DNA of 64,000 nucleotides from Zasmidium citrigriseum. Taxonomy: Eukaryota > Ascomycota > Dothideomycetes > Mycosphaerellales > Mycosphaerellaceae. The notes under the pieces were generated by a model, which worked only from the letters and a program-made list of their open reading frames with translations, was not told the DNA's origin and searched no databases. The DNA lies in the NCBI GenBank assembly GCA_002786025.1, contig NHNW01000036.1, forward strand, positions 1 through 64,000. Direction: 5' to 3'. The position numbers and the translations under genes are program-made. Positions within the stretch are counted from its first letter, which is position 1. Each line of letters starts with the position of its first letter. This document shows, piece after piece, positions 42,859 to 55,794 of the stretch.

Positions 42859-43311
42859 ATGAGCAACTCCGTTCAGGACCCCAACGCCGCCGAAGCCGCG
42901 AAGGCTGCCGACACTCCAATGGGCGCGCAAGAGCAGGTCGAGAAGGGCAAGGGAAAGGCTGCTGAGCCAGACGCCATGGACGAGGATGACGACGACGACG
43001 ATGAGGAGGAGGAAGAGGTGAGCTCAGATCAATCGCTTCCTGTGCTCGTGTAAACATACTAACGAATTCAGCAGGGCGAGGGTATGTCTTGAGGAAGCAG
43101 CTGTGCTTTGCCATGTGAATACTGACTCCCCGCAGGCGAGCCAGAGGAGGCCGACGAGGACAACATGGAGGAGATCGACATGGACAACATCGTCAGCAGC
43201 CGCACTCGTGGCAAGAACATCGACTACGCTGAGGCCGCCAAGAACCTCGAGGAGGACGATGAGGACGACGAAGATGATGATGACTTCCAGGACGAGGAGA
43301 TGGAGGATTGA
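42859..43311 (+). CDS. CHZ1: Histone H2A.Z-specific chaperone CHZ1
   Basis: Exons 42859-43017, 43072-43081 and 43136-43311 give 114 aa. The CHZ motif is clear in IVSSRTRGKNIDYAEAAKNL, framed by long Asp/Glu runs (DEDDDDDDEEEEE before it, EEDDEDDEDDDDFQDEEMED after). In yeast Chz1 escorts H2A.Z-H2B dimers for SWR1. Exon 2 is only 10 nt (CAGGGCGAGG), between introns of 54 nt each. The acceptor is a tandem CAGCAG, so use of the second would shorten the exon to 7 nt and drop one Gln without shifting the frame. Size and charge pattern match fungal CHZ1. Confidence 0.9.
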
Positions 43312-45711
43312 GGCGCCAACGCGAAAGGCCCTCCTCTACGATCTCCCAAGGAATCTCACACATCCGCGTCTTGAAGGTAAGCCAATACACTCCGCGCCCT
43401 TCGTCCTTCACCACCAGCTGACATGACTCGTAGTACGCACCTCTTGCATAAATGGCCAGCGCAAGTATAGCCGCAAGCCATCGACCGCCATGAATATGAA
43501 AGCAGCATTGAAGAGCATCGATACGGAGTTTGAGTGGTTCACGCCTACCGTCCGTCATAGCTCTCACCGCATAGTGCACGAAGAAATGGAAGACGTCGCC
43601 TCAACTCTCAGCCTCTCCACTTCTCGCACCCGGTTTCCAATGTGTCACAGTAATTGAATCCGTCCGCCCAGTAGCGGGCTTCCATGCCTTTTCAATAATT
43701 CCGTAGAGCGGTCGCTTGGTCCGCTCGTCTCGAAGCTTGTTCGAATTCGGGAGGGTGCTGGGGAAAATGCATGTGACAGCGTGGCCGTTTCGACTTGCCC
43801 AGAGCCAGCGGGTCGTCGGCAGCAATCCGATGTCGGCTGGCAGCAAAAGTTTTACGAGACGGCAATTGCGGCGGTGGAGGAGTGAGCACTTCCTCTCTAC
43901 CCGCACCCGTCTTCCTCCGACTTCACGACAAGAGGTTGAGAGGCTGGGCCGAGCAGTGGCCGGTGGGGTCAGTACAACGCGAAGGCAGCCGTCGTGGACA
44001 GGTCGTGAAGATCGTATTGCGGGAGTATGCAAGAGCATTCAGATGACCGCAGGAAATGCAGAATGTCACGCTTTTTGTACCAGACGGTGGAAGGTTGATG
44101 ACGCGAAGGACCGAAGCAGGTCGTTTCGTCGACTCGCAGCAGGAGTGAACATCTCCTGCGGCGCATGTCCGACGTCTCAAGTGCAGACGATAAGCAGTGG
44201 TGAACAAGGTGACAGCTCAGAATGACTCCAGCTCATGCAGCGCCCGCCCAATGGCAGCGCTGGCAATAAGCTTGCAGACACACTGCTGCACGGCAATCTC
44301 CCTCGCTCGCGGCACTGGGACGGGTGAAGTCATTCTCAGATCCCCTCAACCAATGTCGAAGCGGCCCTTCTCAGCAAAAAGCGAGGTGTGGGCACCAAGC
44401 TCCCCCGATCCCGGACAGCTGCGAGGCTAATTGAGCTGCATCTTGGGGGAGGACAAGGGTCTCGTTGCTTGGAGCTTGGGAAATTATTTCACGGCCGTTT
44501 GTATGGCCGCCGCAGCGTGGAGCTCGCCGTCAGCAGCGCATCGCTCCGCTGGGGAGCAGGACGTGCGCTGGGCGATGCGTCATGGGGACAACAACCACAA
44601 TGGAAGGTATATCGATGGAACAGCATCAAAGAGAGAGGCCACGGCTCGCTGAGCGACGGCCGAGTAACGTCGATTTAGCATTTAGTGTTTGGGGAAGGAC
44701 AGCAGCCGAGGAGGCGGGCTGGGCGTGGTGGGCTCATGGATGGAGTGACCGGCAGCCGTTCCACCAGCGAGCGGCATCGTCCACGACGAAACAGCAGACT
44801 GCAGTCCAGTGGTGAGCGAGCCGCCACATTTGGAGCCGAAGAGCATCCATCCAGACTGCTGCAGCACAAGCAGTCGAGGCTTGGAGAAGGCCCAGGAGGC
44901 AGAGGTGGAGTTCGCTAGTTGCCTGTGATTAGTCCCGCCCACGACAGTGAAATTGTACAGCTGCCCGCGCCTGTCTGCTGCTGCTGATTGTTTTCTCTCC
45001 GTTCCTGACCTGCCCGCCTTTCTCCCCTCTCGCCCCATTGCCGCCCACCTTGGAACACCCACAATCCAGGAACCAAACCAGAGCCGCAGCAGCAGGATCA
45101 ACTCCGGTAAGTCGCATCTACGTCTCGTCTCCGCGCGGGCACGCACGTGTCTGAGACGCCCGCCACCATCGGCGCAAACCCCACGAAAGCACAAGCAAGC
45201 AAGCACAGCACAGAGCGAGCTGCGGGTGGCGGAAGACAAAGAGAGAAAGCCGCCGCCGACTCTCATCCATTGCTCGCTCGCTGCTTTTTGTCCCACGCCA
45301 TCTCGACTCGCTCTCGACGCTGCAGTTGCTGGCGCGGCCTCGCTCGGCGATTGGCAGACTCGTCGACATCATCGTCTTCCGCAGATCGTGTTTCACCAAG
45401 AAATACAGCCAAGAGCTCCCAGAAAGCTTTTTGTGCAGCGTCCCCCAGCCTGTTGCCCTTGCTCCAGCATCCTGTGTGCTGTCGTGCGAAAATCACCGTC
45501 TGCCCGCAATCCGATTCTTCACGAGCCCAACCTTGCCGCTCTTCTACCATCGTCTGCGAGCTCGTGACTGACATTCGCCTTCTGCTCCAGCCTTCTTCGC
45601 CCCAGAGCACAACCCAAAAGCAACCAAGCCCAGAGATAAACCACCGCCGCACGCCCATATCTGACTGCGACACCCCCCATCACTCGGACCATTCGGCTTC
45701 ACGCCGAAAGA
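43312..45711. other. 2.4-kb stretch without a supported gene upstream of GLT1
   Basis: The longest gene-free interval of the window. It contains open frames on both strands (for example minus 43601-44038 and plus 43716-44225) that overlap each other and show no domain signature. The last 700 bp are C/T/A-rich with AAGC repeats and read like a long GLT1 leader. A TGACTC core (Gcn4/CPC1-type half-site) occurs at 44223-44228, about 1.5 kb from the GLT1 start; a single short site is weak evidence. Confidence 0.4.
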
Positions 45712-48700
45712 ATGGGTCGAGTCTCTTTCGCCGACAATGTAAACGAGCGCACCATCGACGAGATAGAAGAGGAGCCTGTGAACATATATGAGTATCAGAA
45801 CACTCCCGAGAACAAGTCTTGGGCGGGTGCCCTCCCGCTCAAGCAGGGTCTCTACGACCCCGAACTCGAGAAGGATGCCTGTGGTGTAGGTTTCGCCGCC
45901 CATATCAAGGGCAAGGCGAGCCACAAGATCGTCACAGATGGTGAGTCCACGACAGCCGGTCGTGCTCGACGGATGCTAACGGCAGGCAGCACGCAACCTT
46001 CTGTGCAACATGACCCACCGTGGTGCGGTCGGATCTGATGCACGAGATGGTGACGGCGCTGGTGTCATGACCTCGATCCCTCACAAGTTCTTCATTAAGA
46101 ACTTTGAGCGAGAGCAGGGCATCAAGCTGCCAGAGCTCGGCAAGTACGCTGCCGGCAACGTCTTCTTCAAGCCAGAAGAGGAGGCTTTGAAGGAGACCCT
46201 CGACAAGTTCGAGGAAATTGCAGATGAACTCGACCTGCGAGTGCTTGGGTGGCGTGAGGTCCCCAAGGACAGTTCGCTGCTTGGTCCAGCCGCCAAGTCA
46301 CGAGAGCCAATCATCCTGCAGCCATTTGTCGTGCTCAAGTCCATCTACGGTGATGGCAAAGAGCCAAAGCCCGACTTCGATGAGAAGTTCAACGAACAGA
46401 CCTTCGAGCGACAGCTGTATGTTCTGCGAAAGCGCGCTACACATGTCATCGGACTGCACAACTGGTTCTACCTCTGCTCGCTGAGCAACAAGAACATCGT
46501 CTACAAGGGCCAGCTCTCACCAAGCCAGGTCTACGATTACTACCATGATGTCGTCAACGTCGACTACGAGGGACACTTCGCCCTGGTCCACTCACGATTC
46601 TCAACGAACACATTCCCCTCGTGGGACAGAGCACAGCCTCTGCGATGGGCCGCACACAACGGAGAAATCAACACGCTTCGAGGCAACAAGAACTGGATGC
46701 GTGCAAGAGAGGGTGTTCTGAAGTCAGAGTTCTTCGGTGATGAGCTGGAAATGCTCTACCCAATCATCGAAGACGGTGGCTCAGACTCTGCTGCATTTGA
46801 TAACGTTCTTGAGTTGCTCACGATCAACGGCGTTCTCTCGCTCCCAGAAGCAGTCATGCTGATGGTGCCAGAAGCGTGGCAGGGCAACGAGCACATCGAT
46901 GCCCAGAAGCAGGCATTCTACGAGTGGGCTGCCTGCATGATGGAGCCATGGGATGGACCGGCTCTTTTCACCTTCGCCGACGGACGATACTGTGGTGCCA
47001 ACCTCGACAGAAACGGTCTCCGTCCTTGCAGATACTACGTGCTGGACGATGACCGCATCATCTGTGCCTCTGAAGTGGGAACGATCACGATCGACCCATC
47101 GACTGTCATTCAGAAGGGCAGACTCCAGCCCGGTCGTATGCTGCTTGTTGACACCCAAGCTGGCCGAATCATCGACGACGCCGAACTCAAAGCGACTGTC
47201 GCAAACAGACAGGACTTCAGATCATGGCTTGATGCACAGCTGCTGGTTATGCCAACCATTCACCAAAAGATTGCCGAGAACGGCACTGACCTCACGCACA
47301 AGCTCACCGAGACCAACGTGCAGGAGGATCCACGACTGAAGGCCTTCGGCTACTCGCTGGAGCAGGTGACTCTTCTTTTGGCTCCAATGGCTGCCGATTC
47401 GAAGGAAGCACTTGGATCCATGGGTAACGATGCTCCTCTTGCCTGCTTGGCGCAGCAGCCACGTCTGCTCTTCGAGTACTTCCGACAGCTCTTCGCTCAG
47501 GTCACGAACCCACCAATTGATCCTATCCGAGAGGCAGTTGTCATGTCCCTCGGCTCATACGTCGGACCTCAGGGTAACCTGCTGGAGATGAACAAGGAGC
47601 AGTGCCACAGACTGTACCTTCCATCGCCCATGCTCTCCATTGAAGAGTTCAACGCTCTTCGCAACATCACGACTCTCCACAGCGACTGGACCGTGGCCAC
47701 GATCGACATTACCTTCCCCAAGGCAGATGGCATCGCAGGCTACTTCGATGCTCTCGACCGTATCTGCGACGCTGCCACCGAGGCCATCGAGAATGGTGAC
47801 AACATCATCATTCTCTCTGACCGCAAGACGTCTGCCGAGCGTGTCCCAGTTTCGTCATTGCTGGCTACTGGTATGGTTCACCACCACTTGGTCCGCAACC
47901 GGTGGCGAGCTCAGGCCGCTCTCGTTGTCGAGACTGCTGAGGCGCGTGAGGTCCACCACATGTGCGTACTTGTTGGCTACGGCGCCGATGCCATCTGCCC
48001 ATACCTTGCGATTGAGTGCATCCTCAAGCTTGACCGTGAGGGCTTGATCCGCAAGAAGCTCAGCCCTGAGGAGTTGATTGGTAACTACAAGCACTCTTGC
48101 GATGGTGGTATCTTGAAGGTCATGTCTAAGATGGGCATCTCCACCCTCCAGAGTTACAAGGGAGCTCAGATTTTCGAGGCTCTGGGAATCGATGACTCGG
48201 TAGTCGATCGATGCTTCACGGGAACTGCCACTCGTATTCGAGGCATGACGTTCGAGCTCATCGCTCAGGACGCATTTGCACTCCACGAGAAGGGCTTCCC
48301 ATCTCGCAACATCCTGGAAATCCCAGGTCTGCCAGAGACCGGAGAGTACCACTGGCGTGACGGCGGCGAGCCTCACGTCAACGACCCAGTATCGATTGCC
48401 AACATCCAGGATGCGGTACGCTCAAAGAACGACAAGTCCTACGAGGCTTACTCGCGATCCGAGTACGAGCAGATCAAGAATTGCACACTCCGTGGTCTTC
48501 TTGACTTCGACTTCGAGGCTTGCAACCCAATTCCAGTTGAACAGGTCGAGCCATGGACTGAGATTGTCCGCCGCTTCTGCACGGGAGCTATGTCTTACGG
48601 ATCTATCTCCATGGAGTCTCACTCCACTCTCGCCGTTGCCATGAACAGACTTGGCGGCAAGTCGAACACTGGCGAAGGTGGTGAGGACCCAGAGCGCTCG

Positions 48701-51700
48701 CTGCCAATGGAGAACGGCGATACCATGCGTTCTGCTATCAAGCAGATTGCTTCTGGACGTTTCGGTGTCACCAGCAACTACCTTGCTGACTCCGATGAGC
48801 TTCAGATCAAGATGGCTCAGGGTGCTAAGCCCGGTGAGGGTGGTGAGCTCCCAGGCCACAAGGTCTCTGGTCCTATCGCCCGCACCCGACACTCTACTCC
48901 AGGTGTCGGTCTTATTTCTCCACCACCTCACCACGACATCTACTCCATCGAGGATCTCAAGCAGCTGATCTACGACTTGAAGTGCTCCAACCCTCGAGCG
49001 CGTGTCTCTGTCAAGCTTGTGTCCGAGACTGGTGTTGGTATCGTCGCTTCTGGTGTCGCCAAGGCCAAGGCCGACCACATCCTCATCTCTGGTCACGACG
49101 GTGGTACCGGTGCCTCTCGATGGACTGGTATCAAGTACGCCGGTCTTCCCTGGGAGTTGGGTCTCGCCGAGACTCATCAGACTCTGGTTCTCAATGACCT
49201 GCGCGGCCGTGTCGTCGTTCAGACCGATGGTCAGCTCCGTACTGGTCGCGACATTGCCCTCGCTTGCTTGCTGGGTGCCGAAGAGTTCGGTTTCGCTACC
49301 GCGCCATTGATCGCCATGGGTTGTATCATGATGCGGAAGTGGTAAGTCCAACCCGTCCAAAAACTTTGAGAACAACACTAATACTCTATACAGTCACTTG
49401 AACACTTGCCCAGTCGGCATTGCCACTCAGGACCCAGAGCTCAGGAAGAAGTTCAAGGGTACTCCAGAGCACGTTATCAACTTCTTCTACTACCTCTCGA
49501 ACGAACTGCGGGCTATCATGGCCAAGCTTGGTTTCCGCACCGTCAACGAGATGGTTGGTCACACTGAGGTGCTCAAGGTCCGCGAGGATCTGCGAAATGC
49601 AAAGACCGAGAACATCGACTTGTCTTTGATCCTTACGCCAGCGCACACACTCCGATCTGGTGTCGCGACCTACAACGTCCGCAAACAAGACCACAAGCTG
49701 CACGTCCGACTCGACAACAAGCTTATTGCCGAGTCTGAGCTTGCTCTTGAGAAGGGCTTGCCATGCCGCATCGAGTGCGACATCGTCAACACCGACCGTG
49801 CCATGGGTGCTACCCTCTCCTACCAGATCAGCAAGCGATACGGCGAGAAGGGTCTTCCACAGGACACCATACACGTCAACATCCGTGGCTCGGCTGGTCA
49901 GTCCTTCGGTGCCTACCTAGCACCAGGTGTCACCCTCGAGCTCGAGGGAGACGCCAACGACTACGTCGGCAAGGGTCTGTCTGGCGGTAGGCTCATCATC
50001 TACCCACCACGATCCGCTGTCTACAAGGCCGAAGAGAACGTCATCATCGGCAACGTCTGCTTGTACGGTGCTACCACGGGTACTTGCTTCTTCCGTGGTG
50101 TCGCTGCCGAGCGTTTCGCCGTCCGTAACTCTGGTGTCACCGCCGTTGTTGAGGGTGTCGGAGACCACGGCTGCGAGTACATGACCGGTGGTCGTGTCGT
50201 TGTCCTCGGCAGCACTGGCCGCAACTTCGCTGCCGGTATGTCTGGAGGTATCGCCTACGTTCTCGATCTCCACCGCGACTTCGAGGGCAAGGTCAACCAA
50301 GAGATGGTTGAGCTATCTGGCCTGGATGATCCTCATGAGATTGCCTTCCTCCGTGGCCTCATCGAAGACCATCACCACTACACCGGCTCTGAGCTGGCTG
50401 CTCGCATCCTGCTCGACTTCAACCGTGCTCTGCCTCACTTCGTCAAGGTCCTTCCAACCGACTACAAGCGTGTCATGGAAGAGGAGGCCAAGAAGAAGGA
50501 AGAAGCCAAGAAGGCTGAGTATCCCCTCCCCATTCTGCCAGGCAATGCCGTCCGCAACCTTCATGAGCAGTCGAGAGAGAACGAGCAGGCCAAGGAAAAG
50601 AAGGCCGGTTTGATGGACCTCGAGGAGAGCATCCCCGACGGCGCTGCCGAGAAGAAGCGCTCTGCTCTGGTCCTCGACAAGACTCGTGGGTTCATGAAGT
50701 ACCAGCGACGCTCTGAGAAGTACCGACAGGCCAAGACGCGGACTCGTGACTGGGCTGAGCTGAACTCGCGTCTCAATGAGGATGAGCTCAAGTACCAGAC
50801 CGCCCGGTGCATGGACTGTGGTGTGCCTTTCTGCCAGTCCGACACGGGCTGTCCCATCTCGAACATCATCCCCAAATGGAACGAATTGGTCTTTCAGGTG
50901 CGTGGTCGCAGTCGTTTTCTGTGAGATTTGAAAGCAATTTGGCTAACTTTTAAGCAGAATCAATGGAAGGACGCCCTGAACCGCCTGTTGATGACCAACA
51001 ACTTCCCCGAGTTCACGGGCCGTGTCTGCCCAGCTCCTTGCGAAGGTGCTTGCGTTCTCGGCATCAACGAGGACCCAGTCGGCATCAAGTCCATCGAGTG
51101 CGCCATCATTGACCGCGGCTTCGAGATGGGCTGGATGGTTCCCCAGCCGCCCAAGTGGCACAGCGGCAAGAAGGTCGCAATCGTTGGCTCTGGCCCAGCT
51201 GGTTTGGCTTGCGCCGATCAGCTCAACAAGGCTGGCCACGAGGTTACCGTCTACGAGCGTTCTGACCGCATCGGTGGTCTGCTCATGTACGGTATTCCCA
51301 ACATGAAGCTTGACAAGAAGGTCGTCCAGCGTCGTGTGGACTTCATGGCTGCTGAGGGCGTCAAGTTCGCTCCAGGTACCTTCGTTGGAGAGGGCGATGT
51401 CACTTTCACTTCGCTCCGTGAGCAAAACGACGCTGTTGTCCTTGCCACTGGTTCGACTGTGGCTCGTGACCTCAAGATTCCAAACCGCGAGCTTAACGGC
51501 ATTCACTACGCTATGGAGTTCTTGCACAAGAACACCAAGTCACTGCTCGACTCCGAGCTGGCTGACAACGCCTACATCTCTGCCAAGGACAAGAACGTTA
51601 TTGTCATCGGAGGTGGTGACACTGGTAACGACTGCATTGGTACTTCCGTTCGCCACGGTGCCAAGTCGGTCATCAACTTCGAGCTGCTGCCTCAGCCACC

Positions 51701-52286
51701 ACCACAGCGTGCCGCCGACAACCCATGGCCACAGTGGCCACGCATCTACCGTGTTGACTACGGTCACACTGAGGTCAAGACTCACATGGGCCGTGACCCA
51801 CGCGAGTACTGCATCATGTCCAAGAACTTTGTCGATGATGGCAATGGCAACGTCAAGGGTGTCAACATCAAGCGCCTGGAATGGACCAAGAACTCCAACG
51901 GGGGCTGGGACATGAAGGAGATCGAGGGCAGCGAGGAGTTCTTCCCAGCTGAGCTCGTCCTCATCTCCATGGGTTTCTTGTCCCCCGAGGAGAAGGTCAC
52001 CGAAGGCCTCGTTGAGCTTGACAATCGCAAGAACTTCAAGACCCCACAGGGCAAGTACACCACCAGCCTCGAGGGTGTCTTCGCCGCAGGTGACTGCCGC
52101 CGCGGTCAATCACTCATCGTGTGGGGTATCAACGAAGGTCGACAGGCTGCCCGCGATGTCGACTCCTACCTCACCGGCATGGGCACTCAACTGCCAGTCA
52201 CTGGTGGCATCGTCAAGCGACCACCATACGAGCTCCTCAACAAGGCCAACGGCGCTCCCCAGGAGCTGATCACTGCCGCGGCCTAA
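45712..52286 (+). CDS. GLT1: NADH-dependent glutamate synthase (GOGAT), single-chain
   Basis: Exons 45712-45940, 45990-49341, 49394-50897 and 50958-52286 give 2137 aa, normal for fungal GOGAT. After a propeptide of about 56 residues comes the Ntn-type amidotransferase with catalytic Cys57 ([10 protein letters not shown]), then [17 protein letters not shown]. The synthase domain carries [15 protein letters not shown] and [15 protein letters not shown] (FMN/2-oxoglutarate site) and the 3Fe-4S ligands in [15 protein letters not shown]. The glutamate-synthase beta-like part has cysteine motifs [10 protein letters not shown] and [12 protein letters not shown] for Fe-S clusters, plus a dinucleotide fold ([13 protein letters not shown]) for FAD/NADH. 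It converts glutamine and 2-oxoglutarate to two glutamates, closing the GS-GOGAT cycle of ammonium assimilation. Intron 1 uses the second of two tandem CAG acceptors. Confidence 0.97.
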
Positions 52287-52961
52287 GCAGGCAGCTCGAT
52301 CACGTCTTTCTCTTTTACACACTTTACACTTTACACGTTTTGGACGATACCCTCGTTGCCAGATACCCACTTTTTGCAGCGTTACGAGTCGATAGAGGAC
52401 AGCATAGCAGCGAGCACGAAAAACATGAGCAAGGGCGAATTGTCTTGTACGATGGGACCGCTAACGAAATGGGGAAGACGGTGGACGCGGAATCATATCA
52501 CGACGTTAATGAGGCAAAAGACACAAAAAGAAGCACTTGATGAATGAGGCGTTTGCTGGAGGGAGACATGTTTTGAACATATTTGTGCTCGCTGCTGTTC
52601 GCTTTTTTGAATTTTGCATCTTGCTTTCGAAGAAAATGTGCTTTTTTGAGTTGCTATGCTGTCGTTTTTGGAGGACAGAAAAGAAAATGGGATTTTGTTC
52701 GTAGATCGCAGGTCCTACTGCTGAATGGAACAATTGATATACCTACACAACTTCTTCACCTTCTCCTATTCTATGCCTCCAAGCGACCGACCTCGACAAG
52801 ATACTTTCCACCTGGGACGAGACCGCGGCATCCAGACTCACGGAAGAAGTGGTGAGATCTAGTCGCCAAGACCCCGCCGGTCGACGCCTCCCCGGGATTC
52901 CTCATCAATCTGCACTTCCTCCTAGGGATGTTGAGTCACGGTGTTTTCTAGATTCACTCCC

Positions 52962-52981
52962 ATGTACATACACGTGTACAT
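52962..52981. promoter_or_regulatory. Inverted repeat with TGTACA arms
   Basis: Perfect 7-bp arms ATGTACA / TGTACAT around a 6-bp centre TACACG; a CACGTG E-box core overlaps the right arm. It lies 760 bp upstream of the rhodopsin-domain gene. Function as a binding site is inference. Confidence 0.4.
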
Positions 52982-53130
52982 AAGAAGACATATGATACAC
53001 GGGTGGGGCAAGGCTGGGTAGCGAGTCTCGTACCGTATGCCGTACCCCCCTAGCGCGGACAAGGGGGTCTATCTTACGTACTGTGATATCACCTCGGCGT
53101 GTCCAAGGCGAAGGTCTCTTCGAAGGGCCA

Positions 53131-53145
53131 TGTACACCGTGTACA
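53131..53145. promoter_or_regulatory. 15-bp palindrome TGTACAC-C-GTGTACA
   Basis: Perfect 7-bp inverted arms around a single C, followed directly by the palindrome ACACGTGT (53143-53150). It repeats the TGTACA core of the element at 52962 about 170 bp away. Such paired palindromes suggest a dimeric transcription factor site; no factor can be named. Confidence 0.4.
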
Positions 53146-53742
53146 CGTGTCTGTGACCCAAGTATTTGAAAGTGGATCAACAACCCTACTTCCTCCTCTT
53201 CTTCGCTTCGCCCGATGGCGCTACTATCACTCTACCCCCGACAGCACATCATCACGACCGCCCAGGAACTTGGTATCTCCAAGTTCCACCCTTGTCTCTC
53301 TCATCTCCACAAAATGTTGCATCTGTGCTGGACCTCCGACCTCCATGTCCGCGGCTGCAGATGCGGGACAGGAAGGAGGATTTCCTCCGGGGATCTGGTG
53401 AGAGCTTACCGGTGCTGTCCTGCGTTGCGTGGCTGGACAAGCGGTATCTCTCAGCTCTGCTGCGATGCGCCTCTTGTATGGCTACAGCTGTGCCGTGCCG
53501 TGTCGTGTCTTCTTGTCCTGCGCCTTGGGCTGTCTCTATCTATCCTTGGTCGGTATCCTTTCCTTTTCTCTCTTTTGACTTTCTTGTCGTCCGCATACAT
53601 ACATACCTCCCGTCCGTACTGTCTCTGGTCTCCTCTCTTTCTCCGGCGTCCTTCCTTCCCGCAAATGTAAAGAAAACATCGCTGCTCTCTGCGTGGGAGA
53701 GAGAACGACACGCCCGCTTTCCGAGGTCTTCCGCGAGAGATC

Positions 53743-54970
53743 ATGGATACCACGACGACGTACAGCTTCGCGCCTGTCACGGCGACGGATCGCGCTGGTG
53801 TGGTCTGGGTCGCGGCGATTCTGAGTTTGATGTTCACGGTCATCACGCTGGCGACGCGATTGCAGATCAAATACCACACCTTGGGGAACGACGACTTCTT
53901 CATTGCCGGCGCAACACTCATAGCGGTGGGCCAGTATATCGCCATCTATGTCGGATTGGATGAAGGAGTTGGGAGGAGTAGCACGCTGCTTACGAAGGGC
54001 TATGCAAGACATCTTGGGACTTCCGTGCTGGCGAGTGAGGTTCTGTTCATTACGGCTATGATGCTGAGTAAATTGAGCGTGGTGTTCTTTATGAAGAGGC
54101 TGTTTACGAGGGACCATAGTGTGGCGTGGTGGTGTTGTAATGCTGCTCTTGTTGGGACGGTGATTTGGGGGTTTGCGAGTGCGTTGGGGGTGAGTGTGGG
54201 TTGTGGGCCGGCGAGGATTCTTTATGGGCCTGAGAGGTGTCCCGGGAAGGTACGAGTACCCCCTTCATCCGATATTGGAGAGGCCTTGCTAACGTTAACA
54301 TGAATAGCTCCTCCGCTGGACCCTCGTCATCTCCTTCGACGCCGTCCTCGAAGTCATCTACGTCGCCCTTTCCCTCGTCCTCGTCTTCCCTCTCCAAATG
54401 CGCCTACACATCAAAGCCACCGTCGTCTGTGCCTTCGGCTTCCGTCTTGTCTGCGCCGTCTTCGCCGCCCTACACGGCGTCTGGATCGCCAAATATGTCC
54501 ACTCCGACGATCCAGGTCTCGCAATTGCAGATGTGCTCGTCTGGCAACAAGTCGCTCTGGGCTACTCTCTCATCGCCACCACGATCCCTACGCTCAAGAA
54601 CTTCGTACGCGGGTATAATAAGGCCATGGGTTGGGATCCGAGTTCGGAGAAACGAGGGTTTGGCGGTGGATATAATCTTGGGTCGTTGGTGAGATCGGCG
54701 GGGAAGAATAGCCCATCTCGCTCAGGGGCGAATTCGAATCAACCTGGTTCAGGCAGTCGACCTTCTGAAGGGGAGATACAGCTAGGTCCTACGATTGGCG
54801 ATTATCGGGTGGGAGCTTTTCATGATTCTACTGGGAAGGGCAAGGCAGCAAGACGGGATGACAGTGTGGCGTCTGGTGAGAGTGCGGATCCGATCATTAG
54901 GAGGCAGATCTCGGTCACGGTGGAGCATGAGAGGGCGGCTTCTTCGAGGGGGAGTGAGGGGATCGTTTGA
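53743..54970 (+). CDS. Seven-TM fungal rhodopsin-domain (PTH11-like) membrane protein
   Basis: Exons 53743-54249 and 54308-54970 give 389 aa. About seven hydrophobic segments occupy residues 20-285, starting VVWVAAILSLMFTVITLATR and including LASEVLFITAMMLSKLSVVF and LRWTLVISFDAVLEVIYVAL. The extracellular N-terminus is short and lacks the CFEM domain of classic PTH11. The pattern fits the fungal integral-membrane rhodopsin domain (PF20684-type), a large family with a few members tied to surface sensing in plant pathogens. The cytosolic tail (about 285-389) is Ser/Gly-rich and polar. No retinal Lys can be assigned, and most members are not photoreceptors. The intron is 58 nt, phase 0. Confidence 0.85.
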
Positions 54971-55794
54971 TTGGATTGAGGGAAGCGAGGCGTTTCTGGG
55001 TGGTCTGTTTGAGAGATACCATGGGATTTCGTTGACTTCGACGGGAAGAGATTCGAATGAAGAGAGGCAATCTTCAACTCACCTCGATTGCAATTGCTGT
55101 CTGCCTTTCCATCAGTGTGCACTTCGAAAGTGCCTGGGCTGTCGCCTAGTATGTGCGACGTTCTTACGACTGCTTTGAGGCTCTGCTGTTGCTTCACACC
55201 CTCTTCAACCACCAGCCTCCAAACCATCAAACATACACATCAGCCCTACCATATCGACGAAGAGGGAAACATCCTGCAAACCCCGGCCAGTCTCACAATT
55301 CCGTACCGACGGCCTACCACCGTGTTGTGAGCATTGGCGGCCTCGCCAAAACCACACAGCCGAGCTGCGCACAGCCTCGCCAGAGGCCAGCTCTCCTCAG
55401 CCGACACAACCCATCATACCGCCATGCAACTCTGCAGCCTATTGGACCGGTGAGCCATTCACTCAGTGAACACTTTGTTGATCTATAGGCGGCCTTTGTT
55501 CATTTGGCGGTAAGGCAACCAAGACAAGGCAATGTCTCTGTCTCGTGGTTGCTGGAGTCTTCTGATGCTTGTGACGCATGTTTCTGCCGCTCTGACAATG
55601 GCAGTGCTGCCGAGTGGATAGATAAGTACGAGAAGGCTGGGTTTGTATGGGTGCGTTTGTGATTTCTGCGCATCATCACTTGCAGCCTTAGAAGAAGTTG
55701 AACCAATCGAAGAAGTGAGTTGATGATATCCAACCAGCTCAAGTAACGACACAGGCTAACGAGGCAGACAAAACTGAAGTACAAAGCAACCCGA
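54971..55794. other. Intergenic stretch, may contain upstream exons of the coiled-coil gene
   Basis: One plus-strand frame at about 55490-55660 is protein-like (SDACDACFCRSDNGSAAEWI then DKYEKAGFVW) and is followed by donor-like and acceptor-like sites, but I could not join it in phase to the frame at 55795. Left unannotated as a gene. Confidence 0.3.

Larger units (their letters stand above)
52287..53742. other. Intergenic stretch GLT1 - rhodopsin-domain gene
   Basis: Starts with the GLT1 3' flank, which contains three TTACAC units (52315-52340). The rest is probably the promoter of the seven-TM gene and contains two strong TGTACA-based palindromes, listed separately. No gene supported; the pyrimidine-rich last 250 bp look like a leader. 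Confidence 0.45.

Noticed and set aside
48422..49378. 318-aa open frame antisense to GLT1
   Set aside because: Mirror of a strongly codon-biased gene; the sense frame is unmistakably glutamate synthase.
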